Assembly (NCBI GenBank): GCA_027625915.1 | Contig: JANTQA010000015.1 | Coordinates: 4,617,001 to 4,681,000 of the forward strand | Reading direction: 5' to 3' | Origin: Anaeramoeba flamelloides | Lineage: Eukaryota > Metamonada > Anaeramoebidae | DNA length: 64,000 nt | Part shown: piece after piece, positions 1 through 11,258 of the stretch | Position numbering within the stretch: position 1 is the stretch's first letter | How the letters are laid out: every line of letters starts with the position of its first letter | Translations under genes and position numbers: made by a program | Notes under the pieces: model-generated | What the model was told of the DNA's origin: nothing | The model's database searches: none | What the model saw: the letters and a program-made list of their open reading frames with translations, nothing else

Positions 1-140
1 AGAACAATTAATAATTAAATCTTATTAATAATTCATTTTTAAAGTATTCTAAATATATAAAAACTAGATATTCCAGAATTTAAAAAAAATCTAACAAAAC
101 CAAAAAACTAAAGTTAGTCATAATTTATGAAATTATATTA
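1..140. repeat. Dispersed repeat, copy 1 of 2
   Basis: It starts 'agaacaattaataattaaat' and matches 27603-27745 over about 140 bases, with scattered substitutions and small indels. The copy is probably cut by the window edge. No terminal inverted repeat is visible in the part seen, so the class is unknown. Confidence 0.6.
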
Positions 141-1968
141 CTGGTTTTTTATTATTGAAAACTCACTGAAAAAAAAAATTAACAAGAAGGCTCCTATCTA
201 ATAATTATCTAGATCTAAAAGAAAGTAAAGAGTTTCAATTGTCTAAATGTTTTAGAATATTTCAAAGGTTTTTTTTTAACTAGAACCTAAAAAAATTATC
301 AAAACAAATGAATTAGAAAAGAAAAGAATTCGAAAAACATGAAAAACGACAAATATAAAAAAAAAAAAAAAAAAAAAAAAATTAACAAAAAGAAAAGAAA
401 AGTAAAAACAAAATTTGAAAAACAACAAAAATTTGAAGCATTTAGAAAAAATGATTTAGATCCAAAAATTTGCCAATATTTTTTTAATTCGAATATGTGT
501 TAAAACCATACATTAAAACTTCCAATATCATTATAAAGAGAGTAAGAATTTCTAATAAAAATGTCTAGTTATTTTCTTAGAAATAATTATTTTATTACTT
601 TGTTTTTATTCAAGTGGGACCATAGTAATCGATAGCTTAACAATTGTTTTTATTGATTTTTTCGCATTTTTAAACTTTTAAAATTCCTATTTTCTTAATG
701 AGAAGACCTATAAGGTCAAAACATTAAGCTATTGCTTGACAAAAACGGAATACTGAAACAATACAAATAATAGGGTAACTCAAAAAAAAAAAAAAAAAAG
801 AATACGAATTTACAAATAATATTAAGCCCAAAAGTGAATCAGACCAAAACAAAATAAGAAATTAAAAAAACCTTTTTACACAATATCAAAAACTAACACA
901 CAAGATCGACTATTAAAAAAAAATAAATTAATCAAAAGTATGATGAATGTACAGCTGTATATTCTTAAAAAAAGAATAAATTTGCTTTTTGCCTTTTAAA
1001 AATTGCTTCTATAAACCTAATTTTTATTATTTTATAATTATTATTCTATTACTTGATAATTTTTGTTTTAACCATCTAAAACATTAAACATAATTTGGGT
1101 ATATTTTTATCCTGAATAAAAGCGAAATTAATAATTTTATGCTTAAATTTTCTTGAGATAATTATAGTAAAAGAACATCTAGGGTTTAATTTACCCTGTC
1201 CTACTATGAATAATATGAATAAAAACAATATTTTTATTTAGAAATTGTTTTTTTTTATCTTTTTAAAATATAATAATAATTTTTCAAAAAAAAAATAATA
1301 AACTTTTCATTATGACAATAATCTCATTATTTTGATGAAAATTAAAAAAAATACCCTTTCCAACAAGTCAATTTCTGAAGAATTGACTTTCAAAACTTAA
1401 TAATAAATTAAAATTAGTATCTTTAAAGTGAAATAATTCCAAAAAACAAAGTTATAAACTTTTTTCTGCATCTTTTCATTTTGTTTATCAAATAAGATGA
1501 TTTTTGCCACTATTGTTTTTGAGAGAGATAATTAAGTAAAATGAAAATAGATGATTGGGTATATGAACACATAATAATAAATTAAAATCCCAGATCACTC
1601 CTCGAAGGTTACACTTTCCTTAAGTACCTATTAAAAATTACGATCACCAACAAGATTGATTTGATATTAAACTAATACCTTAATGAACAGGATTGAAAAA
1701 AAATTGTATTTTATTTTAAATCAGCTGGTATTGGAATAGCTCAAAGAGAAATTGAAAAGTGAAAAGTGAAAATAAAAAAATATAAAACGATAAAAAAAAA
1801 AAATTTGGTTTGATTATTGAAATTGTAACGAATTATAATTAAAGATAATGTTGGGTTTTATATCTTTTAATTCTATAGATTATGAAAAAAAATATAATAA
1901 AAAAAATTGGTTAAGTACTGAAATTAAAAGAAATTGAAAGGAAGGCTTAAAAAAAAAAAAATATTAAT
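1..1968. other. Non-coding AT-rich DNA with decayed dispersed repeats
   Basis: No reading frame here looks coding. Bases 1-140 are a diverged copy of 27603-27745. Roughly 940-1210 resembles 8515-8790 in the same orientation; both carry the block around 'agtaaaagaac' followed by a stretch about 'aatttac'. The rest is A/T homopolymer-rich spacer. Confidence 0.6.
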
Positions 1969-3201
1969 TTAATTTTCGTTTCCAACAAGACCGGTTGTTT
2001 CTTGTTTCTCTTCTACTTTTTTTTCTGTAACTTCTTTATCTTCTTCTTCAGAGCTTGAGCTTGAAGACGATGAAGAACTATCGTTTCCAAGTTCATCATA
2101 ACCAGATCCGGTTGGGATTGTTTTTGGTTGTACTTTGTTGCCATTTTTCAAGGATGTATAATTGCTGATAGAGCTTGATGTTCCTTTTATGTCATCACTC
2201 ATAACAGTTAAACCTAAAAGTAATTGGATGAATCCTAAAACTGCACAGACAACACCACTGTTAAAAAGAAGTAAAAAAAAATAATTCAATAAAAAGAAAA
2301 TTACAAAAAAATTTTTTTTATTTGAAAACAAAGGTTGAGTCGTAAATTGTTAATTAAATTGGAAAATCTTAAATGTTGAGATGATTTTCAGATGCTCATA
2401 TGCTCATATTTTTTTCACTTTGAGAAATAAAGAAAAAACCATAAAATCATAGAAAAGAATAAAAAAAAAAAAAGGTTAAACAAACAGGGCGAGTAAGTAT
2501 TCGTGATATTGTCCAGGTGCAATTCCTATTTTTTTTTTTAAAAAAAAAAAGAAGGATTGAAGAAAAATTTTTGATTTTTGAACAAGGTGTTAAAAAAAAA
2601 GAAAAAATGTTTTTTGAATGGTTGATCGAAAGTTCATCAAAAAAAAAATAAAAAAAAAAAATTAAAAAAAGAGATCTGTACTTGACTCGAAAAAAAAAAA
2701 AAAAAAAAAGAAAAAAAAATTAATTACCTAAACTTCCAACAAACATTGCTAATAAACCTCTTCCTACATGAGTTCTGAAAAAGCCATAATTTTTTAAAAG
2801 CTTTGGAATTTCAAAGAATTCAACAACCAAAGCAAACATCCCAAAAATACTTTTTTTTTTTTTAAACACAAAAAAAACAAAGGATCAAAAAATAAATCAA
2901 TTTTTTTTTTAAAAAAAGCAAAAAACAAAAAAAAAAACAAAAAAAAATTGAAATAAAAGGAAGAACATTAGAGTGATTTTTGTTTGTTAAGCAAAGGGGC
3001 TGTTTCGATTTTTTAAAAGAAAGAAATTAGGGATCTGACTTACGTTGCATAGGATGAAAGAACGAATCCAGGCCAAGTGAATGGTGAAAAACAAGATCGA
3101 ATGATACCAATAATTCCACAGACTACCATTGAGAATTCGGCTACTCCAACAAAAAGAGAGAGACCAAACTTGATTAAATAATTGTCACAACGAGCTGGCA
3201 T
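1969..3201 (-). CDS. COPI-associated / TVP15-like four-helix Golgi membrane protein
   Basis: Four exons on the minus strand: 3044-3201, 2728-2849, 2486-2525 (only 40 nt) and 1969-2257, giving 202 residues. All introns are GT-AG. The third donor is GTTTGT rather than GTAAGT, but it is the choice that keeps the frame and joins a helix continuously. The protein starts MPARCDNYL and has four hydrophobic segments at about residues 10-35, 48-66, 80-95 and 105-125. Between helices 2 and 3 lies the family-type pattern EFFEIP...NYGFFRTHVGRGL, which points to the COPI-associated protein family (yeast Tvp15 relatives), found in Golgi and early secretory membranes. The tail is about 70 residues, cytosolic by inference, with a run of ten serines followed by acidic residues and lysines, a likely phosphorylation region. 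The molecular role of the family is poorly defined. I am confident of the family and fairly confident of the exon joins. Confidence 0.78.
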
Positions 3202-4060
3202 TGCTTAATAAGGTTTTGAATTTAAAAGAAATAAAATTCAATAAAATATCTTTATAAAAAAAATGATTCTATTTGTATTTTTTAGGAAAATTTGACTCGA
3301 GATCTCAGGGTGAAACTTTAAGAAATTGTGAACGGGTTTAATTTTGAAAAAAAGAGTCAAATTTCTCTTGTGAAAATAAAATTCTTTCTTGAGAATTGAA
3401 TTTTTTCTGGATCAAATTTCAACCAATTATCTTTTTGGAATTCTGAAATCTGGATTTCTTGAAGATTCTTTGTTCGCCCAATATATAGAGAATATAAAAT
3501 GATCAACCAAATATTCAGAAATTACAAACTTGAATATATTTTTTTGATAATTTTAGTTGAAAAAGAAGAATCAAAAACAAAACAAAAATATTTCTGATTT
3601 ATTTTTCTAATGCCCCTCTGAAATAAATAACTTAACAATTATATTTAAGGCCCATTATGGCAAAAGGGAAGCTTTTTGCGTATTTTAATTAAAATTTGTT
3701 TTGAAATATAAGGGTAATTTTGATGATATGATTATTTTTTTTGAGCGAGTTTTCAAAAAAGAAAAAAATAGAAAGGTTTTACTTCAATAAATGATTTTTT
3801 TATAGGGGAACACTTTAAAAACATTCAAAAAAATAGACCAGCTTTGTTTAACATTTCATATATAATTCTAGTTGTTAGTGGTTATATTTTTAAATTGAGA
3901 TTATAAAATAGGGGTGGTTATTTAAATGGTTGGAATCAGCACCTATTAGATTTATTTCAAAATATATTTGATAAAAAAATATTTCTAAAAAAAGACAACT
4001 ATTTAACTACTTTTATTGGAGAAAATAATACAAAACCAATTTCAATAAAAAAATTTAAAT

Positions 4061-4262
4061 ACATTCAGTTCAACTTTTAAGACCCAAACTTTGAACTAAA
4101 TTTAAGTTTTAAAAAAAAAATCTCAAATTAAGGCACAAAATTCAAATTCTAGTAATATAATTTGTGTAAAAAAAATTCCAAATTTTGTACTTTAATTTGA
4201 GATTTTTTTGGGTTCCTTAAAGTTGGTTGAAAGTTTGTTTCTTAAAAGTTGAACTATATGTA
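4061..4262. mobile_element. Foldback MITE family A, copy 1
   Basis: An imperfect palindrome of about 200 bases. The left arm reads 'cattcagttcaacttttaag' and the right arm ends '...cttaaaagttgaactatatg', its reverse complement. Both arms contain the block 'aaatctcaaattaa'. It is the same family as 4439-4630 and 5263-5458 and more diverged than the latter. No coding capacity. Confidence 0.72.
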
Positions 4263-4438
4263 TTACAAGAACCAAAAAAGGTCTTTTAAACTGTAAAATA
4301 TCATTATAAATCTTTCCTCATATAAAAAATATTATCAAGATTAAACTTATGTAAGAGAAGTTTATTAATCAGTGAAACAAAAAAAAAATAAATTTAAAAA
4401 AAAATAAAACCTTATTTCCATACTTGAAAAATGTCATA

Positions 4439-4630
4439 TACAGCCAGTTCTATATTTAGATCACAAAGTTTCTACAATATTTATAACACAATAAAAATCT
4501 CAAATAAGGACACAAAATTTGGATTCTATTAAAATGATTTGTGAAAACAAAATTCCAAAAAAATATACTTTAATTTGAGAGTTTTTTGGTTCCTTAAATT
4601 TGGTGAAAGTTAGCATATTAAAAAAGAAAC
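4439..4630. mobile_element. Foldback MITE family A, copy 2 (decayed)
   Basis: The left end 'tatacagccagttctatatt' matches the family terminus. The interior 'aaatctcaaataaggacaca' and the later 'ctttaatttgaga' form the two arms. The right terminus is degraded, so its end is approximate. Confidence 0.6.
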
Positions 4631-5262
4631 TAAGTTTAAAATTGAAATAGAAAACTTGAATATATGTTCTTAAAGTTATATTATATGGAAAAAGTCTTTT
4701 ATTATTAAGAATAAATAAATGAAGGATAAAATTTTTGGATATTTATTTATTTTTGTTTCTGAGTAAGTTTAATAAAAATATTCTAAAAATAAAATTTCCC
4801 TATTTTTTTGAAAAGAGCTGAATACAAAAATAAATATTCTGAAGAAATCAACTTTCAACCTATTTCTCCTTTAATTGGTAAATCCAAATTAAATTTATTT
4901 TCAGTAATTTCACTTGATATTTAAATTGAAACTCTTATTAATTTAGAATTGTTTCAATTTAATAACACCTTTAAACTATCAAATTAAACCCAATATATTT
5001 AATTATCCATAATATAATATTTAATTAGAAAATATATATGATTTAATATTAAAGTCCACAAAAAACCCAAATCGTACTTAATCCAACCGGTTCCCCACAC
5101 ATATTTTTTTTTAATTTAATTTTTTCTCTTGATATATTTTATACTTAACTATTTTATAAAGATTATTATGTATTTTTAATAAAATTATAAAACATATAAA
5201 ATTGTTATTTTGGAAAATTAGGGAAAGAAAATATCAATAATTTCAAGCTTAATTGGTATATA

Positions 5263-5458
5263 CAGTCAGTTCTACTTTTAAGGAACAAACTTTCAACGAA
5301 ATTTAAAGCATAAAAAAATCTTAAATTAAAGAACAAAATTCAAATTCTAGTAAAAATAAATTGTAAAAAAAAAAATTTCAAATTTTGTGCCTTAATTTGA
5401 GATTTTTTTGCGCCTTAAATTTTGTTGAAAGTTTGTGCCTTAAAAGTTAAACTGACTG
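5263..5458. mobile_element. Foldback MITE family A, best copy
   Basis: 196 bases flanked by TA on both sides (5261-5262 and 5459-5460). The arms are about 90 bases each and nearly perfect: the left starts 'cagtcagttctacttttaag', and the right end read on the other strand gives 'cagtcagtttaacttttaag'. A TA target and CAGT-type termini fit a Tc1/mariner-type non-autonomous element. The whole RNA or DNA strand would fold into one long hairpin. Confidence 0.82.
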
Positions 5459-6279
5459 TATATGAAAACAAGATTATTATTTATGAAAAGTACATTTATC
5501 ATTGAAACAACTTTCTTCTTTTAAAAATTTTTTTAATTGAAATCTTTTTTTTTTTATTATCGATGATTTTTTATTATTTTTTCTTTATTACCACAAGTAT
5601 TAAAACCATAAGAGATTTGATGAAAAATTCCCTACAAGAAAAAGAAATTTCATAATTTTGATTAAACATATTGAAGAGTTTCTGTGTTTTTTTTGTAATA
5701 AATTGAAATCTTGTTAAGATCTTGAAAAAAAAATTTTTTTTTTTAATTTTTGTTTCAAATTATGAGATTGGATGGGTTAATCGCATTTAAACAATTTATT
5801 AATTTGAGTCTATTTTTTGAAATCCAAAATTTACATGTTTCCAATATAAAATATAAAAAAAATACCTAATAATTTTTATTTACAATTAAGTTATTTCTTC
5901 AAAATGGGAAAACATATTTTTCTTTTTATGTTGGTAAGTATTGAATTTGAAAAAAAAAATTTAATTGGTTTTTCTTTTACTTTGATTAATATTTTAATTC
6001 AAATTTTAGCCAATAAAACTAATTGAAGTATATTGGTCCAATAAATGAAATTTTAATAGAAGCTTAACTACATTTTATCAATTTAATTAGGATCTATTAA
6101 GCAATTTTTTTTTTATTCTTTCAGGTTTTAAAAAAGTTGTTTTCTGGTTTTTAAAAAAAATGAAAAAAAATTTTTTTAAAAATGTTTGGCCTAATTCACA
6201 AGAAGCTTATAACAATTAAAATCAATTTTGTCAGAAAAAAAATGATTTTGAATTTTGAGGATAAAATTAACTAATTCCC

Positions 6280-8140
6280 TAATATCTTCAAGAAAATTTT
6301 ATTTTTAAAAATCGAATTTTATCTAATAACAAAAACAAAATTTCTTGGCAAAATTTTCAAATGTATTTAAAACTTGAATTATTATTACTCTTCTGAAAAA
6401 AATACTATTATTTTTCAATTGGTTGAAAATATATCTTTTTTTTTTTGGTTAACCAAAAGTTTTATCTCAAAAAAGAAAAAAAAATAATTAATTTTAATAT
6501 TACTGGTAACAAAGACTTTTTTTTCTATAATAATGATCAAAATGGCAACAATCGGGGTAAAAACTAGTTATAATATGAGAAATAAAATGAATTTTTTAAT
6601 TTACTTTTTGAGAAAAAATGGAAAAAAAAAATTGATCTCACTAAATTAATTTTCTTTTGTGGCTTTCTTAGTCGATCAGAATTTTTATTACACTTGTAAA
6701 TACAAAATTTATAAGTAGAGAATACCACCATTAACATATTTTAATATTTTGCCTTTTTTTGGTTGAAAAATGATCCCTTAATTCATAAAAAATGAATGTA
6801 CTTGTTTAAAACCTTTTAAAAATAAAAAGTACTTCTTCGGGACCAATTAACCTAACATAGATTGTATCCATACTCAAGAAGTGGCTTGGAATCAAAAAGG
6901 GTATTATGAAATTGTACCTTGCTGTTAAAACAATTCAAAATTATCAAAAATAAAATAAAAGTACATAGGTAAAAAAACTCAATTACAATGAAAAAGTTGA
7001 AAGAATCACAAATACAAAATTCAATTAATTAAATAAAAAAATTCATTATAAACTAAATTTCATAATAAATGGCCCACCTTACATTTGAATAATGAATTGC
7101 TTTTGTATCGTTTTGAAGTTTTTCCTCTCACAATGAAAAGTTTGCAAATAAATCATTTTTTCTCTTTTTTATTTTTTCAACAGTGTTTTGTTAAAATGGA
7201 AAATGAAAATGAAAAATTTGAAAAAAGTAACAAATGAATTAATGAAAAAATTGTTTTCAAATATGAAAAAGAGATTAGATTTAGTTATTAAAATCTAAGA
7301 AGAATCGATAAATGGATTTTTTTACTTTTTTAAATTTTCTATTTTACATGTAATGCTTCTTTCAAAATAAATGTCCCAATTTTTTTTAAAATTTTTTTTT
7401 ATTTTTCTTTCTTTTATTTTTAGACAAAAAATAAATATCTCTTGAGTATAATATTGAATATTAAAATCTAAATTTTATATTATAATAGATAACTTCAATT
7501 ATTAAAAATATTTTTATTTAAAATTTGATTTTTAATGGGCCAATTATTATGAAAGATAGTTTATTTCAATTTCAAAAATTCAACTAACTTATAAAAAAAA
7601 AGTTGAAATTGATCCCAAAGACAAAAAATCAGAAAAAAAAAAAAAGAGTTAAGGATTTCCAATTTCAAAATATTATATTTAGAATAAAAAAAAACATCAA
7701 TTTATTCTTATTTTATATTACCAGTAGTTTAAATTTCTCCAATTTGAAATTAATTATTTTCTTTCAATACACAATCAAATTAATTTGATTAAAACCAATT
7801 TTTAGTTATTTGGCAACTTTCTATTTTTTGACAAAGTAAGGATGTTGTAACATTCTAGAGATTAACAATAACGAAATTTAGGAAATGAAAAAATGAAAAA
7901 AAAAAAATCTTGAAGATCCCAAAAAAGAGCGATACTTCAAAACTAACATAGTTGTTTTATAAACTATATATGATAACCATTTAAATTGGAAATTGAAAAT
8001 CACCCAATGGTGATTTTTTCTAAAAATGTCCTCGTTTTTCCATGGTGATTTTTTGAGATCGATTGTAAGTAACAGGTTTGAATAGATTTTAATTGGTAAT
8101 GTGTAATCATAAAAATATGATCAAATTTTTTTCAATTTCA
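6280..8140. repeat. Large dispersed repeat G, copy 1, interrupted by element F
   Basis: Several blocks recur elsewhere. About 6280-6790 matches 50185-50710 and partly 58850-58995, sharing 'ttggttaaccaaaag' and 'aaaattgatctcac'. About 6830-6960 matches 46960-47070, sharing 'ccatactcaag'. About 7730-8050 matches 47570-47900, sharing 'aaaccatttaaatt'-like and 'tttctaaaaat' blocks. No coding frame survives. It may be a large non-autonomous transposon or a remnant of one; I cannot define its ends. Confidence 0.6.
7051..7561. mobile_element. MITE family F, long copy 1
   Basis: 511 bases with TA on both sides. The termini are inverted: left 'aactaaatttcataataaat', and the right end on the other strand 'aactatctttcataataatt', each followed by GGCCCA. 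It is nearly identical along its whole length to 46253-46767. The short copy at 10907-11105 has both ends but lacks about 300 internal bases. It lies inside repeat G, so it inserted later than G. Non-coding. Confidence 0.83.
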
Positions 8141-8790
8141 TGAAAAATTATTTTTAACTGAAATGACTTGACCCTGAATTAAATATTTTTTTCAGACCTT
8201 TTTCAAAACTTCCGTTTAAATTATAAATCAGACTTTTTATTTTTTTCCTAGCCAAATTTACATTATATTGGGTAGAAGAGTTACAAAGGAAAATTTTATA
8301 TTGATTCCTTAAGAATACTGAATATATCCAAACATGCAAGTACTAGTAACTTGAAAATAAAAAAGAAAAAGCAAAGAAAGAAAAATACCAAAGATTTAGG
8401 GTAAATTAGAGCAGAAAGAAAAAAAAAATTACAACAATTAAATAATGAACTCCAAATGAATATTCATGATCCACTACCAAATTAACTAAATTAACCAAAA
8501 GTATCGTGGATGTGATTTTGGGTGTTCTTGATTATAACATTATTTTTTTTTTTTGATTATTTTTTACAAATTACTTGTGATAAACCCTTTTTAAATGTCT
8601 TTTTTTCCCATTTTCTTTTCAATTTTTTGTTTTTGATTTTTAACCATAAAAAAAATTGGGTATTGCCTTTTCTTTGAACAATCGTAAAATATGTGATTTC
8701 AAGCTTAAATGATCTTTGAGGAAATTTTAAGTAAAAGAACTTTTTATGTGTAATTTACACTTCACCCATCAACAATGACAATAAACGACG

Positions 8791-8802
8791 CCCCCCCCCC
8801 CC
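8791..8802. repeat. Run of twelve cytosines
   Basis: An uninterrupted C12 tract preceded by 'aaacgacg'. Homopolymers in this window are otherwise almost all A or T, so this is an outlier in base composition. Confidence 0.9.
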
Positions 8803-8912
8803 TTATTAGTATCACAATTTTAGAATAATTACAAATTAAAAAAATTTATTAAAAAATATATTATTATTATTATTATTTTAAAAAAAGAAGAATTGTGAAT
8901 AATTTTTGGTAA

Positions 8913-9091
8913 TTATTTTTCTTTATTAATAATTTCCTTTCTAAAATTTTCCATATTTAAATCGTCAAAGTTAATTGTGTTATCAGTTTCGATTGTATCC
9001 AATTTACTTAATCCAAAATCGATACCTTCAGCAAAACTCCCAATTTCGGTATTCAATACTTCTTCTGATAGTGGTATAACATCATTTAAAT
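8913..9091 (-). CDS. Orphan 3'-terminal exon of an unrecognised gene
   Basis: The sequence after an AG acceptor (9092-9093) reads open for 58 residues, starting LNDVIPLSEE and ending IINKEK followed by TAA. It is rich in D, E, N and S with well-spaced hydrophobics, unlike the K/I/F runs of random AT-rich frames here, so I believe it is coding. It enters in the second position of a codon (AT plus a base from the previous exon). I could not find its upstream exon between 9100 and 15700. Given introns of 2-4 kb in neighbouring genes, the exon may be distant, or this may be a remnant. No family is recognised. Confidence 0.45.
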
Positions 9092-9581
9092 CTATTGATC
9101 AAAAGAAAATAAATCAATAAAATAAAAAAAAAAAATTTAAAAAATAGATTATTTTATTAGTGTTTGCTGAGAATTAAGAAAATAATACACAGGGCATGGT
9201 AGATTAATTAATTTTTAATTACAATGTAAAGTGGGAAACATTTGATTTTTGTCTTCAAATTTGATTTTCTCGATAAAAAAAAACATGAAGATATTTCGCA
9301 GATAGGAAAATGTTTTTTTGAATTATAATTTTGTGTTTATCCAATTTTTTCCCTTTCTTTTCCCATACACTATTTTCTTAATATAGTGCCACTCTTAGAT
9401 TTTTTTTTTTTTTGAATAATATTTATAATCAAGCAATTAAAGTGCCAATAAAAGTTTGAATAAAATGAAAAAATAATATTTTTGTTATTTTTATTTTGTA
9501 AAAAAATAATTGGAGTTATCTTATTTTTTTTTTTTTTTATTTTATTGAGAGAAAGGAGTAATGGATATAATTTTATCACAA

Positions 9582-9585
<4 letters not shown>

Positions 9586-9633
<48 letters not shown>
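9586..9633. repeat. GA microsatellite
   Basis: About 24 uninterrupted copies of the dinucleotide GA, followed by GAAGAAGAAA. Confidence 0.95.
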
Positions 9634-9635
<2 letters not shown>

Positions 9636-9703
9636 AGAAAAATATTTAAAATACTAATAAAATAATAATAATATCATTTGCATGCCTAAATTAAAAAAGT
9701 ATC

Positions 9704-10110
9704 TACTGTCGTTAGATTTTTTTTAATTTAAGAAATAAAAAGAACGAGAAACTTTTCGTTAGGTTTTCTCGTGTTTTTTGTTTATTTCAAAAATCGATAA
9801 ATTTTCAAATAAAACAGCAAACTACAAGGAAACAGCCGTTAGCCTCTCCAGAATTTAAAAGAATCGACTTAAATCTTTGATTTTACTCTACCCCTTTGAA
9901 ATTCTGGAAAACCACCCATATCTTTGCTTGTGTTTTATGTTTATTTGTAAAATCAATAGATTTTCGTTAGGTTTTTTTGAGTTTTCTTTTTATTTGTAAA
10001 AAAAACCTAGAACACTTCACAAATAAAATAGAAAACTCAAAAAAATCTAGAACACTTCACAGATAAAACAGAAAAGCTAGTCACTCAACGGCACTCCAAA
10101 GCACTTTAAT
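9704..10110. repeat. Palindromic repeat cluster E, copy 1
   Basis: It contains hairpin-forming blocks around 'tcgataaattttcaaataaa' with flanking 'gttaggttttctcg'. It also has a core of the type AGAATTTAAAAGAATCGAC...TTTGATTTTACTC...TTTGAAATTCT that is its own inverted repeat. The right part ends 'cactcaacggcactcc', which is the reverse complement of sequence at the left of cluster 14455-14990. Confidence 0.6.
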
Positions 10111-10906
10111 ATACTTAAAAACACAACCCAAATGAAGAAGAAAAAAAAAAAAAAAAATCCACATGAGAGACAAGAACCCGATAAAAATATTATCAATACT
10201 AAAGAAAAATTCCACAATCTGTGATTAATAATAATTCTCTTCTTTTTTTAAAATCAATATTTTTCGCTCTTTGTTTTTAATTATTTTTTAATTTTCGAAA
10301 ATCAAATTAGCACTTTTTTAGAACTAAACTTATCTGGAATTATAAAAGAAAATCTCAAATTCAGCAGTGGTTGGCAAATTGTTTGCTGTTAAACTATCGA
10401 AATGAAGATCATAAATAGAAAAAAAGTACAAATTACTTTGAATTTACAAGGAACGCAATTTCTTGGAGTTGTGATCTTTGAACGCACTTTTAACAATAAC
10501 AGTAAAAGAAACGTTTACTTTTTGACTATTCTAAAGAAAATTTCATTTAAAGGCCAATTTAAAACAAGATCCAGAAAATCTTATTATTCTAAAGATATAT
10601 TTTTGCTATTTCTTGCCCGACGGTTATTGAGTTTTGTATTGTGATAATTTGTGAAATTTACAAGAAAAAAGTAATATTGTTCGGTCTGCCTATTTCGTGT
10701 TTAATGTCATAACCGTAAATGGTTATCTAAATCAGAGCTCTTTTAAGGCATTTTTATGCTTCTTCTTGATCTCATTGTCAAAATACAATCCAAACACACC
10801 AGATGATCTTAAAACCACTTCAAAGATCCTCTCATTTAGATAGTCATTAAATTTTAATTTAAAGAATTTTATGTAACACCAATTTCAATAAGGAACAAGC
10901 CAAATA

Positions 10907-11105
10907 AACTAAATTTCATAATAAATGTCCCACTTTTTTTTTACTTATTTTTTATTTTATTTTGAGACGAAAAACAAATATTTCTAGTGTATAGGACTGA
11001 ATATTAAAATATTAATATATTTATTAAAATCGATAACTTCAATTTATAAAAATATTTATTTTCAAATTTTGATTTTTAATGGTTCAGTGATTTTGAAATA
11101 TGGTT
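10907..11105. mobile_element. MITE family F, short copy
   Basis: 199 bases bounded by TA (10905-10906 and 11106-11107). The left end 'aactaaatttcataataaat' is identical to the long F copies, and the right end '...atatggtt' is diverged. It lacks the internal segment present in 7051-7561 and 46253-46767. Confidence 0.75.
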
Positions 11106-11258
11106 TATATGTGTGCCAATTTTCTTTTTAAATTTATTTGTCAAGGTGTTGGTTTTTTCTTCCTGGATATGATAATTGTGATAGAAACTATTTTCGGAAA
11201 TTGAGCCAAAATTTTTTCCTTTTTTAAATTTGGAAATGGGGGCGAATGAAAGGGGTCT

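Larger units (their letters stand above)
3202..8912. other. Gene-free region rich in inverted-repeat elements
   Basis: About 5.7 kb between the COPI-associated gene and the orphan exon. It holds three copies of a small foldback element (4061-5460), one half of a larger dispersed repeat (6280-8140) and a 511-bp element inserted within that repeat (7051-7561). Short open frames, such as the one at 7603-7788, are lysine/isoleucine/phenylalanine runs from AT-rich sequence and do not look coding. Confidence 0.6.

Noticed and set aside
10402-10644. 80-residue plus-strand frame starting MKIINRKKV
   Set aside because: It has a proper ATG but no family, no splice context and lies among decayed repeats; chance is the simpler explanation.
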